The notes under the pieces were generated by a model. The model was not told the origin of the DNA. It did no database searches and was given only the letters and a program-made list of their open reading frames with translations. This document shows positions 47,501 through 58,290 of a stretch of 64,000 nucleotides of DNA, in pieces (within the stretch, counting starts at the first letter, position 1; each line of letters begins with the position of its first letter). The stretch is taken from positions 124,001 to 188,000 of the forward strand of contig NW_025841638.1 in NCBI RefSeq assembly GCF_002878395.1, given 5' to 3'. This DNA comes from Capsicum annuum. Lineage: Eukaryota > Streptophyta > Magnoliopsida > Solanales > Solanaceae. A program made the translations under genes and the position numbers.

Positions 47501-47683
47501 TCAACCTCCATTCTCATGTCATTGCATTTATTCACAGTATTATTTTAGTTCATGTATCATGCTCAAACTCAGTTATGCAATCATGTCCCAACTAATTCAT
47601 GTTCAGTATATGGCCGCGGTTACCTTAGTATACTCAGTCTAACCAATCTCATTCCAGGACGAATGATTCTAAGGGGAGGATAT
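44549..47683 (+). other. Array F: noncoding internal region, second copy (3.1 kb)
   Basis: A leader like that of coding elements is followed by sequence with no gag or pol blocks on either strand and many stops in all frames. The last 400 bp look like an element 3' untranslated region. They hold two tract-like phrases: ATGAATGATCCTAAGGGTAG at about 47371, followed by a B-like LTR start, and GGGGAGGATAT at 47675-47683, directly before LTR3. A 40-bp tandem duplication at 46120-46199 is single in the first copy. Confidence 0.8.
46120..46199 (+). repeat. Tandem 40-bp duplication private to second internal copy
   Basis: Two units start GTTTTAATCTCT and GTTTTGATCTCT and end in GTCATGGATAC-type sequence; the first internal copy (about 41762-41801) has one. 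Confidence 0.75.
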
Positions 47684-50599
47684 TGTAACACCCTTCATTC
47701 TTGAGCTAGAAATAGAACTGTTGTTTCTACGCGTGTGAAGTATAATACCATGATTTATCTTTGAATACATGTTTCATGAACTTTATCCTATTGTGTGAAG
47801 TTCTTTTGGGTAAAAAATGTCATAGGAATCACTTAGAGAAAAGTTGAGCTAAGAGCCTTTGATTCGGCCAGATTTTGGTATTCAAATCTATAAGGGCCAA
47901 CTTTGAACATATATAAATTTTTATATAAGAGGAATTTTTCAGATCAAAACCCACCAAATTATAGATAATTGAATTAGATTTCCAATGATACCCATTTTGC
48001 CATAATCTGATACCCAAGCAAAAAGTTATGATCATTTTTCTCAAAACCAGTAAATTGTAGTGAGTGACCACATCTAGCTCCACGACGCAGAGTAATATTT
48101 TCCTATATCCTTAAATACAAGCCCAAATGGCATTTTAGTCATTTACCCTCGCCCCCAAGCCCCCAAGTGATGGATTAAAACACTAAAAGGGAATTATTTG
48201 CCCACTTTTCATCATCAAATCCATATGTAAACCCTCCTCCTTCCCAAGAACAAAATCCAAACGCTTTTCCCCAAGAAATCAAGAGTTTAAGATTCCAATT
48301 TCAAGAATCCTTAAGAAAACATCAAGAATAGGCTTTGTCTCCCTAGTTCATCATTCAAGTCCTAATATTTAAGATTTCTTCCTCAAGAATTTAAGGGTTC
48401 AAGTTCCAATTAAAGTTTCTTCAAGAATTCATTCAATTAAGGTATGTGGATGTTCATCAATAGGTCCTTTCACCCATTGAGCCCAAAAACCCCTTTTTGA
48501 GTAAAGTACGAGTTTTTCTTCTATGGTGAAGTTTATTATGTTCAAGATGAGTTAAATTCATGTTCTTCCTTAGTATTTTGAACTTAATACATGTTCAAGT
48601 ATGATTCCATAAAAATTTAGGTTATCTTATGTTTCAAGATTCAATCTCCCATGTTATATTCAAGTGGATTTCATGTTAAAATGTCAAGTTATGATCTTAG
48701 TCACATAACCATGCCATCTTCCCATGTTTTAAGACATTCCAATGGTCAAATCATGATTTTCACATGTTTGATGAAATGTCTATGTTTTGGGTCTTAGAAC
48801 CATGATCCCATATTATTGTTTTAAAATCTTATTGTCGTAAATTATGGTCATTCAGTGCTGGCGAGTTATGAACACCTGATACTTATGTTTTTTACATAAC
48901 TTCAGATATTTCAAGTAATGATTCAGTTAAACCATAAATATTCCTATTTATTTAGTTTACATGATCATGATGAGTACTATATGAAATAATGTTCAGTTAA
49001 ACTTAGTTAAGTTCAGTGTCTGTATTAGTTCAGTTGGGAGTAGGATTTAGCATCGAGTGAACCTAGAGATGGGGGCTCACCTGCCACTAGAGGGTGTGAC
49101 CCTTAGTAGTAATCCGTGAGTTATAGAACTACGTAGATAGAATAGGTTTGAGATGTCTACCTGCTATTTGAGGGTTGACATATATCTCATGAGATCAGCT
49201 GCCAATAGAGAGTGACTCCTTTGTTCTTTGGGACACCATTTTAATGGATCCACATAGACACTTTAGTACCCATGGAATGATACTAACATCCTTCCAATTG
49301 GAGTGACAGGTTATACCCTAATTAGCTCAGATTGGGGCATGTCAGTTACATGATACTCCCACAATTTCAGTCCAGTTATTCATACTAAGTATAGTTTAGT
49401 ATCACATGATTAGTGTTTAGATATTAGTTAATCAACATTCAGATTTTAGTTAATCAGTATACAAATATTACTTAATCAATATACAGATACCAACTAATCA
49501 GTATTCAGATGTCAGTTGATCAGTATTTAGATCTCAGTTATTCAGTATTTAGTCATTAACTATTCAATGTTCACAAATCAGTTAGTCCGTATTCAGATAT
49601 CAGCTACTTAGTATATAGACATCGGTTATCCCTTTACTTAGATTTCAATCATTCAGTCACATAGGCATAAGTTATTTAGTTAATCAGATCAGCTCAATAC
49701 ATGTTATGTTTGGTTTTGTATGTTCATACATTCATGCTATGTATATTGGTATATTCAAATCCCCGAGTTATGTTAGTTTCCATCCATACATTCAGACCCA
49801 GAAGTCATACATGATCCGCAGTATAGTTTTACAACATCTTCAGCTTTACATGAGATATACATACAGTATTTATGTTTTACTGCTTCCCAGCTTCAGTTCT
49901 ACTAATTCTACAAAAGTAAAGATTTTTACAAACTAAGTATTTTGATTCACCAGCTTATAAGATTATGTTTGTTACTGATGTTTTAAGATACTTCAAATTT
50001 TAGTTTTTCTCAGTCTTGTGGTGAGTCTACTAGCACTTAGCATACATGTTTTTAGGATGATGTACCTATTTACTATTACCTATTGCATTCACCCCCACTT
50101 ACTTAGTACATTCCAAAGTACTGATCCACATATATGTCTATGTGATATATTGTCCCATAATGTAGGTACCAGTTGTATCTTACACATCATACTCTGCCAG
50201 TTTGCATCTTCTAACCAGAAGGTGATGAGTTTTCTTATTTTGGGGACTCCAGTCAGTTATAGTTAATGTAATTTATTTTGATTATTCATATGTATTAATT
50301 AGTGGTAGTTGAAGGCATATCCCAGCTATCTATATATAGTATAGTAGAGGCTTCAAGATAATCAGTCAGAGTCATGATATTATAAATCAAGTTCTTTCTT
50401 CAGATGTATTGTGTTGTAAACTTATTCAGTATTACATGCAATTAGATCTTCTCATGATTATGCTTCAACATAGCACATTATGTTTTTTTATATACATATT
50501 AAATCAGTTGCTCAACATTATGCCAGTTCATGGGTTAGCTTGGATCACTTGTTTTCAAATCACCACATTAAGACTTTGGGGTAGTCTCGGGTCGTGTCA
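47684..50599 (+). repeat. Array F: LTR3 (2916 bp)
   Basis: Starts TGTAACACCC after a polypurine tract and ends TCGGGTCGTGTCA; minus-strand E integrase resumes at the next base. 22-bp array at 49410-49629. Confidence 0.88.
49410..49629 (+). repeat. 22-bp tandem repeat, ten units, in LTR3
   Basis: 220 bp; ten units as in LTR1 and LTR2, each with private base changes. Confidence 0.88.
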
Positions 50600-51000
50600 G
50601 ACTGGTCTTTGGTGCTCAACTTTTACTTGCTAAAAATTAGGACACTTAGGCACAAACTCTTCTATGTTCCATTTCATACCATTCCACAGATAAATTCCCC
50701 GCAGGTGGTGATAAATCTTTGTGGCATCAGGGTGAATCGAACACTTAGACATATGAGCTTCTACTAATATCCATTCTCATAACCCATCAATATTGGGAAC
50801 ACTTATTTGACCCTGATAGTGGAGGACACGATCTTCCCCTTGGGATAAAACTTCCACTTTTTGCTGACAAACTACATCCATTAGTTAACTAAGTATCAGA
50901 TTATTTCCTTCTAATAGTTAGAGCCTATTAGAGACAACTTTGAACATTTAGAACCATTGATCCACTATCATCCATATAGTTCAAATGAGCTCCTAATCGA
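50600..51000 (-). pseudogene. Element E: integrase N-terminal zinc region
   Basis: Minus strand ending KNIEEFVPKCPNF, TAG, QVKVEHQRPV at 50600-50670; upstream, decayed segments of the HPG..KMY region around 50720-50790. The FxxxCPxCQ zinc ligands are partly lost (second Cys replaced). Continues at 37184 past F. Confidence 0.8.
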
Positions 51001-51500
51001 GCTATTCTATGCACTTATTTCGCCAACTTCTTGTTTATCCTTTTCATCATGGGATACACTACCCATAGATATCCTACTCAAAGCATCAACTACCATATTT
51101 TCCTTGTTTGGATGGTAGAGCACATTTATGTCATAATCCTTTAGAAACACCAACCACCTTCTTTGACGAAGATTTATCTCCATATGTGTGAACACATATT
51201 GAAGACTCGTATAGTTAGTATAAATATACACATGCTCACCATATAAATAATGTATCCAAATTTTCAAGGAAAACACAATTGTTGCTATTTTTAATTCCTG
51301 AGTTGGATAATTCTTCTCATGCTCTTTAAGTTATCTTGAGGCATAAGCTATTACCCTTCTATTTTCCATCAAAAATAGCCTAAACCAACTTTGGAGGCAT
51401 CACAATACACAATAAACCAATCTAACCCATTTCGTAAAGCTAATGCTAGTGCTGAAGTCAATCTATTCTTCAACTCTTGAAAATCTTGAATGCATTTTTT
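51001..51500 (-). pseudogene. Element E: RNase H
   Basis: Open minus-strand frame 51276-51007: FSLKIWIHYLYGEHV, TNYTSLQYVF (relatives have [10 protein letters not shown]), RRWLVFLKDYDINVLYHPN and VDALSRISMGSVSH. Upstream to about 51500 are decayed versions of CDAS, ASRQLK and the NYPTxDLEL block. Confidence 0.82.
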
Positions 51501-52300
51501 CGACCAACTATTAAGGAAAAACCCTTAACAAATCTCTTGTAATAACCAACTAAACCCTAGAAAACTCCTAATATTTGATGGAGTAATGAGACTAGGCCAA
51601 CGCTTCATTGCATCTGTTTTTTAAGGGTTAACATTAATACCTTCACCCAAAATCACATGACCCAAAAAGGTAACCGACTCCAACCAAAATTCATACTTAC
51701 TAAATTGGCAAAAACCTAGCAATCTTTAAGGGTCTGAGGCACAATTCTCAAATGGTCTAGCTGCTCCTCCTCACTCCGAGAATAGGCAAGTATCTCATCA
51801 ATGAAGACAATAACCAACACACCCAAATACTACTAAAAAAACCTTTACATTAGGTCCCTAAATGTTGCAAGAGAATTTCTTAGTCCAAAGGATATAACCA
51901 TAAACTCAAAGTGTCTATAACGAGTTTTAAAAGTAGTCTTTGGAGTGTCACATTCTTTGATTTTCAAATATTGATATCCCAACTTGAGATCAATTTTTAA
52001 AAACCAACAAGCACCCTGAAGTTGGTCAAATAAGTCATAGAATTTGGGGATGGGGTACTTATTTATAGTGGTGACCTTGTAACTGTCTATATTCTATACA
52101 TATTCTGAGAGAACCATTATTATTGTGAACGAATATGATTGTTTAACCCCACAAAAAGAATGTTGGGTCTAATGAACCCCTTATCTAAGAGTTCTTTAAG
52201 CTCTTCCTTTAACTCCTTAAGTTCTACCAGAGCCATCCTGTAGGGGAATGAAGATGGCCCGAGTAATAAAAAGAAGATTATTCCTAAATTCAATTTCTCT
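51501..52300 (-). pseudogene. Element E: reverse transcriptase, YxDD changed to IDE
   Basis: Minus strand: [22 protein letters not shown] region near 52160-52230, a frame-broken SPWGAP-like segment, decayed FRTRYRHFEF near 51910-51950, then [13 protein letters not shown], where the second catalytic Asp is Glu (gag codon at 51796-51794). Then DHLRIVPQTLKD and the GYYKRFVKGF connection block near 51510-51550. The same Asp-to-Glu change occurs in C. Confidence 0.82.
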
Positions 52301-52940
52301 ATCGAACGGTACTATGATTAGATCATTTGGAAAGACTTCGAGAAACTCATTGAATACATGAACTGAATGGAGGGTTGAGGTTTTAGACATAGAATCTTAA
52401 ACCCAAACTACGTAATAGATACACCCTTTTGAGATTAAATTTTTATGTTTAAGATAGGAGATGAAATGACCCATAGGAGTTACTAAACTACCTTCCTACT
52501 CGAGTACTAGCTCATTAGGAAATAGAAACATTACCACTCGGCTGTGACAACCAACTGAGCCATAGCATGAATAGATCCAATCCATACCATGAATACTATC
52601 AAAATCTATCATCTCTAGTTTTATTAAATCTGCAAAAGTAACCTTTTGGATGACTATTAAAGGTCACTTTCTGTATAATTATCTAGCAATAATAGGCTCA
52701 CTAATGGGAGTGAAAACTAAAAAGTGTTCAAAAAGACCCTTGGGACTTACACTAAAGTTCACAGCAAACAGTGGGGTTACAAAAGATATGTTTGACCCTA
52801 AATCTAGCAAAAAATAATCATAAAGGTGAAAGACATAAATCATAGTAGTGACCATATTAACATCTAGGGATCTCTCCTGCTCTTAAGAAGTGGACAAAGA
52901 ATAAAATTAGTTCTGACGCTGACCACAATAAGTGTTAGAA
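52301..52940 (-). pseudogene. Element E: aspartic protease and linker
   Basis: Minus strand: a decayed LLDLGSNISFVTPLFAVNF region at about 52740-52820, LIKLEMIDFDSIHGMDWIYSCYGS near 52540-52640, and RVVMFLFPNELVLE with GHFISYL near 52450-52510. ILGMDW reads IHGMDW. Linker IRVYISKGC-like near 52420. Frameshifts between blocks. Confidence 0.77.
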
Positions 52941-53690
52941 GATGCGCCCTATTGCTAAATTATGTGTACTGGTTGAGCTGCTGATGTATTGGGCTAACCC
53001 TTAGGGTGAGAATCTCTATTGAATAATCTTGAGAAAGGGCAATCTCTCAACATATGGTCTATCATACCACATCCAAAATACCTTATCCAACCTTATAAAC
53101 ACTCACCCCCATGATTTCTACCATATCTCTTGCAAGTTGGAGAGCTGGAATTCTCAAAAATACTACTCAGAGATCTAGAAGTCGATGCCATTTCCCACTA
53201 TTCCTATTAGTCCTAAGTGAAGGGGAACTATTTGATGGCGGTGCGGTAGCTGACAAATGAATGTGAAACTTAGAATGATTTCCCCTTCTTCGCTTATGCT
53301 TACTGTACTCAAACTATTCGATTCTAACCTTCTTAGTCTCCCTTTTTCTTTCCTTCTTTCTCCAGAATATATCTACTAAGCATAAGTAATGAATTGAGCA
53401 ACATACTTATTCCTAATCAACATTGCAGTCCTACACTTCTTTACTACAAAGTCAGACACTACAGGGATGAACTTGCTTATACAAGCCCTAAGATTTGGGA
53501 ACAACTCTGGTGTATACTTAGAAATATGAGTGAGTTTAAGATAGTATTGTTTCACCGACATAGAACCCTGCCTAAGGTTAATGACCTCCTCTACCTTAGT
53601 ATCCCTCATCTCACGAGCAAAGAACCTCTCCAGAAAAGTTGTCTGAAATATATTCCAAGTCGTTGGAGATGCATTTTCACCCCTACATTC
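52941..53690 (-). pseudogene. Element E: C-terminal half of Gag
   Basis: Minus strand from 53690: WNIFQTTFLERFFAREMRDTK, INLRQGSMSVKQYYLKLTHISKYTPELFPNLRACISKFI, VVKKCRTAML (open 53609-53376), a basic linker, and a nucleocapsid region with CGMIDHMLRDCP-like sequence near 53040-53075. The N-terminal half of Gag and the primer site are missing; LTR interior abuts at about 53692. Confidence 0.83.
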
Positions 53691-53694
53691 CTTC

Positions 53695-53972
53695 CATATG
53701 GTAATCTACTCATTAATACAAGAATAAGAGTGCCCATATTTCATTTTTTATGTTTCAGGTCCAAAATAAAGTCAAAATCCCATATGGGGCCCACTTGGGG
53801 GATCACACTTTTAAAATTGTTAACGCAATCCTCTATGACAAAGGAATATTCACCCCCAAGATTGGGAAAATTTTGAGCGCAAATGTTACTTTAGTATACT
53901 TAATAAGAAACTATGGATTTTGGTAATAAATTAAAGAATTAACCATGAATAAATGGAAACTTACATGGCTTT
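53695..53972 (-). repeat. LTR interior fragment of the E family
   Basis: Matches 34825-35100 base for base in long runs (ATATGGTAATCTACT, GTGGGGCCCACTTG-like, TTAACCATGAAT, ATGGAAACTTACATG). Both ends are missing: gag joins on one side and the G LTR on the other. Confidence 0.85.
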
Positions 53973-54502
53973 TTCTGTCTCAAGATCACAGCGACAATGA
54001 CGTCCTATCAGGAGTCAGAAGGCGCGTCATAGATATCGTCAGTACCTCTTCCATTTTGAGAATTTCTTCCTAAGGTTGACGGTAATCTTGATGCCTTATC
54101 ACAACTCTAATTCCTTATCATGATATGTCATCACAACATTATAGAAAATCTCATTCTCAAGTTAAGGCTGATGACATCCCTGACGGCTTATCACACTTTT
54201 GACGTCTTATCACTAGATATCGTCCCAGTATTCAATTCATGCCAACTCTCTGGTTACATTTGACAACAACTGTGATAGCCTATCATGGGTCTGACAACTT
54301 ATCATAGATGTCATCAGCCATACTTCTCTTCAGCTTTCTCCAGATTTTAATTTCTTTACCTCTATTCTTGTTGGTTCTCTACTCCATCAGCTTATACTGT
54401 AAAATCAACATAAACACATCAAAAAACAACAAAAGTTGCTTAAGAACTCATAATTATTCTAGGTTAAAGGCCTTAAATATGTTAGCAATTGCTCACAAAT
54501 CA
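53973..54502 (-). repeat. Element G: truncated 3' LTR
   Basis: Co-linear with 62083-62618; starts (minus) TGATTTGTGAGCAATTGC after the tract TTGAGGGTGT and breaks off inside the 92-bp repeat zone, keeping four of its units. Confidence 0.85.
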
Positions 54503-55600
54503 ACACCCTCAACTTAAAATAATTGCTTGTCCTCAAGCAACTTAATCCAACTAAGAGAACACACAGCACATTAAGCAGCCAATTTTCCATTTAAGCTCAA
54601 CACAGAGTTATTCCTCCAATACCAAACCAACTAATACCAATTGTGCATATCATAAAAAAACAATATTGTAACACAAAGGACTCAAGCGACAATATCAATC
54701 TTAGCCTCAACAACTATTCACATACCAATGTCATACTATCTAAACAAACGAGTAGCTAGCAATGATACCAGTGTGCCCTCAGAATAAAGAAATCCCCCTC
54801 TTCTCATATAAGGAATCCAAAAATGCAAAAGTGGGGGTCACAAAAAGACTCTTACTCTTAAAAGGAAGTTCCAGTCAGTGTATGCCAAGTACCATAGGCT
54901 TGCCCTTATTTTTGTGACCAAGATGTTCAGATAGGCCAGCTAGCTTTTATGCTTTCTCCTTTATTCCACGCTTCTTCATACTCAACCTACACTATGTATC
55001 CCTATGATTGCCACCCCCAACTTAGGCTATTTGCTTAGGTTAAAGTGCTCAGTGTCCAAGGAAGGCCATGGACAAATAGGTTCATTGTGGTATAAATAGG
55101 AAGGTGAAAGGTATCATAGAAAAGAAATGGTCAATTTAGGGTCTACACAGGGATCAAAGGGTGTTATGTACACAAGGATGACTATTTAGGCTAAAAGTGG
55201 GTTAATCAACAACAACCTATGATCCTGTCCTAAATCCTATCTTATGAACATGGAAAGACCAACCAGGAAAGTTCTGGGTTTAGCATACAGAGGGAAACAA
55301 GTAGTAGCTCACACGCACCTGGCACACAATTATATCATAGACCACTGCTTATCTAGTTCATGGAATTGTTCAGCAATGATCATCAAGCAGCTATAACTAT
55401 TGCCACAACAATATTCATAATGGTCACAAGTAAATATAATCCACATAGTTTATCAAACAAGACATTAGAGGAGTGTTCGAAAGGCAATCAAAACCATGTT
55501 AGCTGCTTTTTGTTCTTGTATTTATTGTAGTTACCAAAACTATGTTACAAAAATAGACTACCCTACACCCTCAACTTAAAATCAAAGAAAAGCAGAATTA
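54503..55600 (-). other. Element G: 3' untranslated region and polypurine tract
   Basis: No coding content seen. Next to the LTR the minus strand reads AAGTTGAGGGTGT, the probable plus-strand primer, preceded by GACAAGCAATTATTTT. Athila elements often carry long noncoding or env-like sequence here; I see no env-like frame. Confidence 0.65.
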
Positions 55601-56960
55601 AGGGTTATAGTATACCTAGACTAAATCAATCTCAGCGATCATTGGTTGCCTCCCATGTAGTGCGTAATTTAGTACTGCGGCACCACTCAGGTATCTCGAT
55701 TACCTTAGACTTCATCAAGACAGATAATTGTGATGCTTTTTTATTTCTACTACTCCCGATGAGTGGACTTGACAAACCTTGAAAGGACCTGACTACTTAG
55801 ATTTCAGCTTGCCTGGGAACAAGTTGACTCAGGAATTAAACAGAAGTATCAACTCCCCTTTTTTGAATTCTCCTCTCTCTATTCTCCAATCATGGTACTT
55901 TTTTATCTTTTCTTTATACGATCTGCTCATTCATGTTCCCTGAGAGGGAATTCATCCATCTTATTTAGTTGTCCCAATTTCATCTCTGCTGCTTCCTTCC
56001 AATTAAAATTCAACCTTTTGAGCGCCCATAAAGCCTTGTGTTCCAACTCTATTGGTAAGTGGAAAGCTTTTCCATAGACCAGCTGAAATGGTGACATGCT
56101 AATGGGTGTCTTGGAAGAAGTTTGGTAAGACCACAATGCATAATCAAGCTTTCGAAACCAGTTTTTCCAGCTAGCATTTACCCTTTTTGCTAGGATGGCT
56201 TTAACTTCACGTTTGACACCTCCATTTGCCCACTGGTTTGTGGGTGGTATGGGGCAGCCACTTTGTGTTATTTTACTTCATATTTTGCTAAAGATGCTCT
56301 AAAAAATTTGTTGCAGCAATGAGATCCTCCATCGCTTATGATAGTACGGGGTACTCCAAAGTGAGAGAACATGTTGTTTTTGAGAAAAGAAATAACCCTC
56401 TTTCCTTCGTTATCATCTAAGGCCACAACTTTTACCCACTTAGAGGCATAGTCAACAGTAACCAAAATATACTTCATCACATATGAGCTAACAAATAGAC
56501 CCATGAAATCAATGCCCCAGACATAAAAAAAACTCCACTTTAAGCATCTTAGTTAAAGGAATCTCATGTCTTTTAGAGATTGACCCCTGCCTCTGACGTT
56601 GGTCACATTTCAGCACAAACTCATGGGCATCCTTAAACAATGTTGGCCAATAATAGCCACTCTACAACACCTTCCCGGACATTCGGTCATCCGTATGGTG
56701 TCCCCCAACTGGGGAGGCATGACAAGCTTCCAATATGCACAATACATCTACTTTTAGTACACATCTCTGTATGATATTATATGCGCATCGCCAAAAAAGG
56801 TAAGGCTCATCTCGGAAGTAATGTGTTGCATCATGCAAGAATTTCTTCCTTTGATAGAAAGAAAGATTTTTTAGGATGACCTTACTCATAGCATAGTTTG
56901 TATAATCCACATACTAAGGCAATTTTTCCACAGCAACCGTCAGGATCTCCTTATCAGTAA
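55601..56960 (-). pseudogene. Element G: integrase
   Basis: Minus strand: zinc region with DATHYFRDEPYLFWRC, CHASPVGGHHTDDRM (56910-56662); core with FVSSYVMKYILVTVDYASKWVKVVAL, FSHFGVPRTIISDGGSHCCNKFF (56504-56268), then a frame change; a later block WSYQTSSKTPISMSPFQLVYGKAFHLPIELEHKALWAL from 56136. The DDE positions at VTVDYAS and ISDGGSH are visible; the Glu region near 56230 is out of frame. The tail corresponds to the RLKLFPGKLKSxWSGPF part of relatives near 55790-55820. Confidence 0.85.
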
Positions 56961-57600
56961 ATACATCATTTATCTTTGTTTCATCACTGGCTTCTTGTTC
57001 ACCTTCCATTCTAGATAGATGATCCACAACCTAGTTTTCACAACCTTTCCTATCTTTGACCTCGAAATCAAATTCTTGCAATAGCAATACCTATCTAATA
57101 AGCCTTGGTTTTGCATCCTTCTTAGCCATCAAATATCTCAAGGCAGCATGGTCGGTGTGGACTACCACTTTGTCCCGAGTAGATAAGCTCTAAATTTCTC
57201 GAAAGCATATACCTCAGCTAGAAGTTCCTGTTCAATGACAGTGCAAATTTTTTGTGCTCCATTCAGTGCTTTGTTGGCGTAATATACCGGATGAAACATT
57301 TTGTCCCTCTTCTGTCCCAATATAGCTCCCAGGGCGACACTACTTTCATCAGACATTATCTCAAATGGCTTTGCCCAGTCAGGTGAAATAACAATAGGTG
57401 CTTCAACCAGCTTCTTTTTAAGGACTCAAATGCCTTCAAGCACACGTCATCGAAGAAAAATTTAACTTCCTTATCCAAAAGCTTGCAAAGTGGATTTGCA
57501 CCCTTAGAGAAGTCTTTTATGAATCTCTGATAAAAACCTCCATGACCAAGAAAACTATGCACTCCCTTCACTGAAATGGGAGGTGGTAGTTTCTCAATAA
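56961..57600 (-). pseudogene. Element G: RNase H
   Basis: VHSFLGHGGFYQRFIKDFS connection block (57655-57356 frame), frameshift, then MSDESSVALGAILGQKRDKMFHPVYYANKALNGAQ and EQELLAEVYAFEKFRAYLLGTK (57356-57162). Where relatives read CDAS the sequence reads SDES. Decayed spacer follows to 56960. Confidence 0.82.
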
Positions 57601-58290
57601 CTTCCACTTTTGCTTCATCAACTTTTATCACTTTTTTCGGAAATTTTGTAGCCAAGAACGATGCCCTCCATTACCATGAAGTGAAATTTTTCCCAGTTAA
57701 GCACTAGGTTAAATTCAACACATCTTTGTAAGGACACATTTAGATTTTCCAAACACATTTCAAATGAATCACCCACCACAGAGAAATCATCCATCAATAC
57801 CTCTATGGTGTCTTCCACCATGTCAGAGAAGATAGACATCATGCACCATTAAAAAGTGGAGGGTGCATTGCATCGCCCAAATGGCATCCTCTTAAATGCA
57901 AAAGTGACATATGGGCATGTGAATATCATATTCTCTTGATCTTCAGGAGCAATACAAATTTGGTTATATACAGAATAACCATCGAAGAAGCAATACCACC
58001 CCCTACTGGCCAATTGGTCAAGTATTTGGTCCATAAAAGGCATTAGGAAGTGGTCCTTTAGAGTTCAAGAGTTCAACTTACGGTAGTCCATGCAAACTCT
58101 CCACCCAGTTACTAGCCTGAGTGGAATCGACTCATTTTTTTCATTAGCAACCACCGTCATACCCCTTTTTTTGGGCATGCATTGAACTGGGCTTACCTAT
58201 TTACTATCAGAAATAGGGTAAATTACTCCTGCATCTAACCACTTAATAATCTCCTTCTTAACCACCTCTTGCATTGGTGGGTTAAGACAA
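57601..58290 (-). pseudogene. Element G: reverse transcriptase
   Basis: Minus strand: a KEIIKWLDAGVIYPISDS block near 58190-58250, then VHCMPKK-like, RVCMDYRKLNS, TAG/TGA, MPFMDQILDQLASRGWYCFFDGYSVYNQICIAPEDQENMIFTCPY (58043-57849) and RMPFGRCNAPSTF, TAA/TAG at the Gln, then MMSIFSDMVEDTIEVLMDDFSVVG: the catalytic MDD is intact. Most motifs are present but the frame is broken at least three times. Confidence 0.87.

Larger units (their letters stand above)
37185..50599 (+). mobile_element. Array F: tandem LTR-internal-LTR-internal-LTR without coding capacity
   Basis: Three co-oriented LTRs (37185-40114; 42069-44532, 5' truncated; 47684-50599) separated by two copies of the same internal sequence, the first (40131-42068) lacking its last 1.2 kb. 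Primer sites follow LTR1 and LTR2. Neither internal copy shows Gag, protease, RT, RNase H or integrase on either strand, and no frame exceeds 90 codons. Long LTRs with a structured but noncoding interior match the LARD class of nonautonomous elements. It lies inside E integrase. No target duplication found (left flank ATGCC, right flank GACTG). Confidence 0.82.
33727..53972 (-). mobile_element. Element E: gypsy element interrupted by array F
   Basis: Minus strand: LTR fragment 53972-53695, gag 53690-52941, protease, RT, RNase H and integrase start to 50600, then array F, then integrase core and C-terminus 37184-36000, polypurine tract and LTR 35970-33727. Integrase continues across F (EHQRPV, then IPTWK), with about eight codons missing at the junction. 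The 5' side is deleted: gag from the middle of the capsid abuts the LTR interior. Only the listed pieces belong to E; F occupies 37185-50599. Confidence 0.8.

Noticed and set aside
40131..47683. Possible hidden gag-pol in the F interior
   Set aside because: I looked on both strands for RT, integrase, RNase H and zinc-knuckle motifs and saw none; frames are short and AT-rich.
53394..53876. 160-codon plus-strand frame, the longest away from the pol genes
   Set aside because: It is antisense to E gag (53376-53690) and then runs into LTR sequence; the minus strand carries the recognisable protein.
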